NCBI GenBank assembly: GCA_965205155.1
Contig: OZ242033.1
Location: 2,914,001-2,978,000 of the forward strand
Source: Aldehydirespirator sp965205155
GTDB lineage: Bacteria > Actinomycetota > Acidimicrobiia > Acidimicrobiales > Aldehydirespiratoraceae
DNA length: 64,000 nt
Direction of reading: 5' to 3'
The first letter of the stretch is position 1; each line of letters begins with the position of its first letter. This document shows positions 61,194-64,000 of the stretch, piece after piece. The notes beneath the pieces were generated by a model. That model did no database searches and was not told where the DNA came from. It saw nothing but the letters and a program-made list of their open reading frames with translations. The position numbers and the translations under genes were made by a program.

Positions 61194-62344
61194 GCAGGCG
61201 GAGCGTAGATGAGGCCGCCGTCACGCCAACCGGCGTTGATCGAGCCGGCCCGGGTCAGACCCGCCGGCTCCAGGTGCCGGCCGAGGATCTCGCCGTAGTT
61301 GCCCACCTGGGAGATCGCCTGGTAGAAGGCGTCGGGAGCCACGCCCATAGCGGTCTGCAGCTCGCCCTCGCCGCCGAGCAGGCGGGCCACCTCCGCGTCG
61401 GGCGGGCTGGCCGCCATGTCGGCGACGTTGGCGGAGGTGATGCCCTTCTCGTCCGCGATGATGGTGGCGTACACCGCCCAGTTCACCACGTCGCCGAAGC
61501 GCGACTGGTTATGGAGGTACACCGGGGCCAGCGGCTCCTTGGAGATCGGGGTGGCCGGGAAGATCACCCACTCCTGGTCGTCGGGCTGCTGCTTCGCCTT
61601 GCGCCCGGCCAGCGCCGAGCCGTCGGCGGTGACCACGTCGCATGATCCCTGGATGAAGCTCTCGGTGATGGCGTCGAAGTCCTCGAGGGTGGTGAGGGTG
61701 ATGTCGATCCCGGCGGCGTCGGCGGCGTCGGAGACGTTCTGCTCGGTCGTCGTCCCGGCCAGGGCGCACACCACCGCCCCGGCGATGTCGGCCACGTCGG
61801 AGGAGGGCGAGAAGCCGTCGCCGGCCCGGGCCATGAGCTGCTGGCCGTCGTAGTAGATCACCGGCCCGAAGTCCAGCGCCAGCTCGGTGTCCCGGGTCTG
61901 GGTCCATGTGGTGCTGCGAATCAGCACGTCGATGACGCCGGTCTGGAGGGCTGTGAAGCGCTCTCCGGTGGTGAGCGACACGTACTCCACCGCGTCGGAG
62001 TCGCCGAAGATGACCGCCGACACAACCCGGCAGTAGTCGGCGTCGACGCCGACGACGGTGCCGTCGGGCCGTGTCTCCGAGAAGATCACCCTGGTGCCGG
62101 ACACGCCGCAGACCAGCCTGCCGCGCTCCTGCACCGTCTGCAGCAGGTCACCGCCCTGGGTGACCTCGACGGCGTCGGCCGCGGTGATGCTGGGCTCGTC
62201 GGGGGCGGCGGTCTCCGCGGGCGGCGCGGCGTCCGCGGGCGGCGGCGCGCCGTCGTCGGCGCCATCGCCGCACGCGGCGGCGAGCAGCGTCACGGCGCAG
62301 ACGACGGCCAGCGCGCTCCACGACACAGGCTTTGCGGAAGGCAT
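61187..62344 (-). CDS. amino-acid ABC substrate-binding lipoprotein (AapJ-like), copy 2
   Basis: A 385-residue lipoprotein with lipobox LLAAAC, an Ala/Pro/Asp linker, and the same binding-domain motifs as copy 1 (LVCGVSGTRVIFSE, GVDADYCRVVSAVIFGD, RSTTWTQTRDTELALDFGP). The C-termini of both end GGLIYAPPAR. Start is the ATG behind AGGAGGAG. Tandem paralogs presumably give one membrane complex two binding proteins with different preferences. Confidence 0.94.
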   Translation of the reverse strand: MPSAKPVSWSALAVVCAVTLLAAACGDGADDGAPPPADAAPPAETAAPDEPSITAADAVEVTQGGDLLQTVQERGRLVCGVSGTRVIFSETRPDGTVVGVDADYCRVVSAVIFGDSDAVEYVSLTTGERFTALQTGVIDVLIRSTTWTQTRDTELALDFGPVIYYDGQQLMARAGDGFSPSSDVADIAGAVVCALAGTTTEQNVSDAADAAGIDITLTTLEDFDAITESFIQGSCDVVTADGSALAGRKAKQQPDDQEWVIFPATPISKEPLAPVYLHNQSRFGDVVNWAVYATIIADEKGITSANVADMAASPPDAEVARLLGGEGELQTAMGVAPDAFYQAISQVGNYGEILGRHLEPAGLTRAGSINAGWRDGGLIYAPPAR

Positions 62345-62420
62345 GGCTCCTCCTGGTTGGCTTGTTGGGACGGCGGACGACGGCTGGCGATGCCGCAGCC
62401 CGCGCACGGTCGGCAACCGG

Positions 62421-64000
62421 CTACAGGTACTGGCCCGTCTGGACCCTCTCGATGGAGCGTCCGCCCGAGGCCATGTCCTCCTCGTCGCCGGACACGAGCG
62501 TGCGCACGAACACGATGCGCTCGCCCTTCTTGCCCGAGATCCGGGCCCAGTCGTCGGGGTTGGTGGTGTTGGGCAGGTCCTCGTGCTCCTTGAACTCCTG
62601 GCGCACGGAGGCGAGCAGATCGTTGGTCAGGATGCCGCGGGCCCCTCCGGCGATCTCGCGCTTGATGGCCAGCTTCTTGGCCCGCCGGACCACGTTCTCG
62701 ATCATCGCCCCCGAGGCGAAGTCCCGGTAGTACATGACCTCCTTGTCGCCGTTCTGGTACGTGACCTCCAGGAACCGGTTGGGATCGGCGGGCCTGTACA
62801 TGTCGTCAACGGTCTGCTCGATCATGCCCCGCACCGCCTTGTCGGGATCCCCCCCGCCGACGGTGTCGACCATCTCGGACGCGATCGGCAGGCTCGGAGT
62901 CAGGTAGCGGGCGAAGATCGACGCGGCCGCCTCGGCGTCGGGCCGCTCGATCTTGATCTTCACGTCAAGGCGACCGGGACGGAGGATGGCAGGGTCGATG
63001 AGGTCCTCCCGGTTGGAGGCCCCGATCACGATGACGTTGCGGAGTGCCTCGACCCCGTCGATCTCGGCCAGCAGCTGGGGCACGATGGTCGACTCGATGT
63101 CGGAGCTGATTCCGGAGCCGCGGGTGCGGAACAGCGACTCCATCTCGTCGAAGAAGACGATGACGGGCCAGCCCTGCTCGCTCTTCTCCCGGGCCCGCTG
63201 GAACACCAGGCGGATCTGGCGCTCGGTCTCCCCCACGTACTTGTTGAGCAGCTCGGGTCCCTTGATGTTCAGGAAGAAGCTGCGGGCCCGGGCGTCGCCC
63301 GACAGCTCCGACACCTTGCTGGCAAGGCTGTTGGCCACCGCCTTGGCAATAAGGGTCTTCCCGCAGCCCGGCGGCCCGTAGAGCAGCACGCCCTTGGGCG
63401 CGGGCAGGTCGTACTCGGCGAACAGGGTGTGGTGCACGAACGGCAGCTCCACCGCGTCGGTGATCTGCTCGATCTGGGTGTCGAGGCCGCCGACATCGTC
63501 GTAGCAGGTGTCGGGCACCTCCTCCAGGATGAGGTCCTCCACCTCGGGACGGGGCAGCCGCTCGATGACCAGGTCGCCCGAGGCGTCGATGAGCACGTTG
63601 TCGCCGCTGCGGATCGGGCCGGCCGAGACCACCGCGCCGAGCTCGACCACCCGCTCCTCGTCGGCCCGTCCCAGCACCACGGCCCGGTCGCCCCCGGGCA
63701 GCAGTTCCTTGACCGTGGCGACCTCTCCGGTACGGTCCGGCCGGCGGGCCAGCACCACGCTGAACGACTCGTTGAGAGCGACCTCCTCGCCGGCCTTTAG
63801 ATCGTCGGCGAGGTCGGGATGGACCGCGACCCGCATCTTGCGGCCTCCGGCCCGCACGTCCACGGTGCCGTCGTCGTTGCACCCCAGCACGGTGCCGTAA
63901 CCGCTGGGCGGCTGGGTGAGTTTCTCGACTTCCTCGCGCAGCGAGCCGATGTGCTCGCGCGCGTCGCGCAGCATGGTGGTGAGCCGCTCGTTCTGGGACA
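62421..64000 (-). CDS. mpa: proteasome-associated AAA ATPase (Mpa/ARC), 5' end outside window
   Basis: At least 525 residues are in the window; the frame stays open to the window edge, so the true start is beyond it. The visible N-terminal part is the end of the coiled coil that binds Pup (IGSLREEVEKLTQP). Two OB domains follow, then the AAA domain with Walker A GPPGCGKTLIAK, Walker B VIVFFDEMESLF and ASNREDLIDPAILRPGRLD. The C-terminal GQYL is the proteasome-docking tail. It unfolds pupylated proteins into the PrcA/PrcB core. Confidence 0.96.
   Translation of the reverse strand, partial: SQNERLTTMLRDAREHIGSLREEVEKLTQPPSGYGTVLGCNDDGTVDVRAGGRKMRVAVHPDLADDLKAGEEVALNESFSVVLARRPDRTGEVATVKELLPGGDRAVVLGRADEERVVELGAVVSAGPIRSGDNVLIDASGDLVIERLPRPEVEDLILEEVPDTCYDDVGGLDTQIEQITDAVELPFVHHTLFAEYDLPAPKGVLLYGPPGCGKTLIAKAVANSLASKVSELSGDARARSFFLNIKGPELLNKYVGETERQIRLVFQRAREKSEQGWPVIVFFDEMESLFRTRGSGISSDIESTIVPQLLAEIDGVEALRNVIVIGASNREDLIDPAILRPGRLDVKIKIERPDAEAAASIFARYLTPSLPIASEMVDTVGGGDPDKAVRGMIEQTVDDMYRPADPNRFLEVTYQNGDKEVMYYRDFASGAMIENVVRRAKKLAIKREIAGGARGILTNDLLASVRQEFKEHEDLPNTTNPDDWARISGKKGERIVFVRTLVSGDEEDMASGGRSIERVQTGQYL

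Overview
The window is high-GC DNA with tightly packed genes, many 4-bp ATGA or GTGA stop/start overlaps and many GTG starts. It carries a complete Pup-proteasome locus (mpa, dop, pup, prcB, prcA, pafA, pafB, pafC) followed by lepB, tatA, tatC and a HelY-type helicase. This indicates an actinomycetote; an Acidimicrobiia-like lineage is my best guess, which is inference and not proven by any marker here. I see no rRNA, tRNA or CRISPR array.

Region 1 (about 1-20.1 kb) looks like a catabolic island. A hydrolase and an XRE/cupin regulator run leftward, divergent from a Rieske oxygenase and a short-chain dehydrogenase. Then come two complete BMP-type (PnrA/NupNOPQ-like) ABC importers that flank a three-subunit molybdenum hydroxylase, a 3Fe-4S ferredoxin and a second Rieske oxygenase. 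The second importer's binding lipoprotein carries two nearly identical binding domains in tandem. Together this reads as uptake and oxidative breakdown of a nucleoside-like or N-heterocyclic compound, substrate unknown.

Region 2 (20.1-35.5 kb) is mostly housekeeping: a GroES-like protein, hisI, trpE, ygfZ, a DnaJ-domain membrane protein, trpC, trpF, trpB, trpA, a flavoprotein disulfide reductase with an odd 91-residue Arg-rich insert, an SDR, alkB with a perfect LexA-type box, yqgE, thiD, a charged-linker protein of unknown function, a crotonase, a GNAT acetyltransferase and a truncated Nudix gene.

Region 3 (35.5-64 kb) runs almost entirely on the minus strand: a DUF4193-type acidic protein, a two-domain ThyX-like protein, an M20 amidohydrolase, a DAGK C-terminal-like protein, HelY, TatC, TatA, GDPD, LepB, PafC, PafB, PafA, PrcA, PrcB, Pup, Dop, an amino-acid ABC importer wedged between dop and mpa, and Mpa. 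A plus-strand AAA ATPase with low-GC flanks interrupts the locus between prcA and pafA.

Short tandem duplications are a theme of the window: a 67-bp unit repeated four times, a dispersed family built on the same ~46-bp core, a 47-bp start-codon module repeated three times ahead of prcA that creates two overlapping mini-ORFs, a 93-bp duplication of the dop start, an 18-bp unit repeated three times, an 864-bp in-frame domain duplication, and tandem paralogous binding-protein genes.
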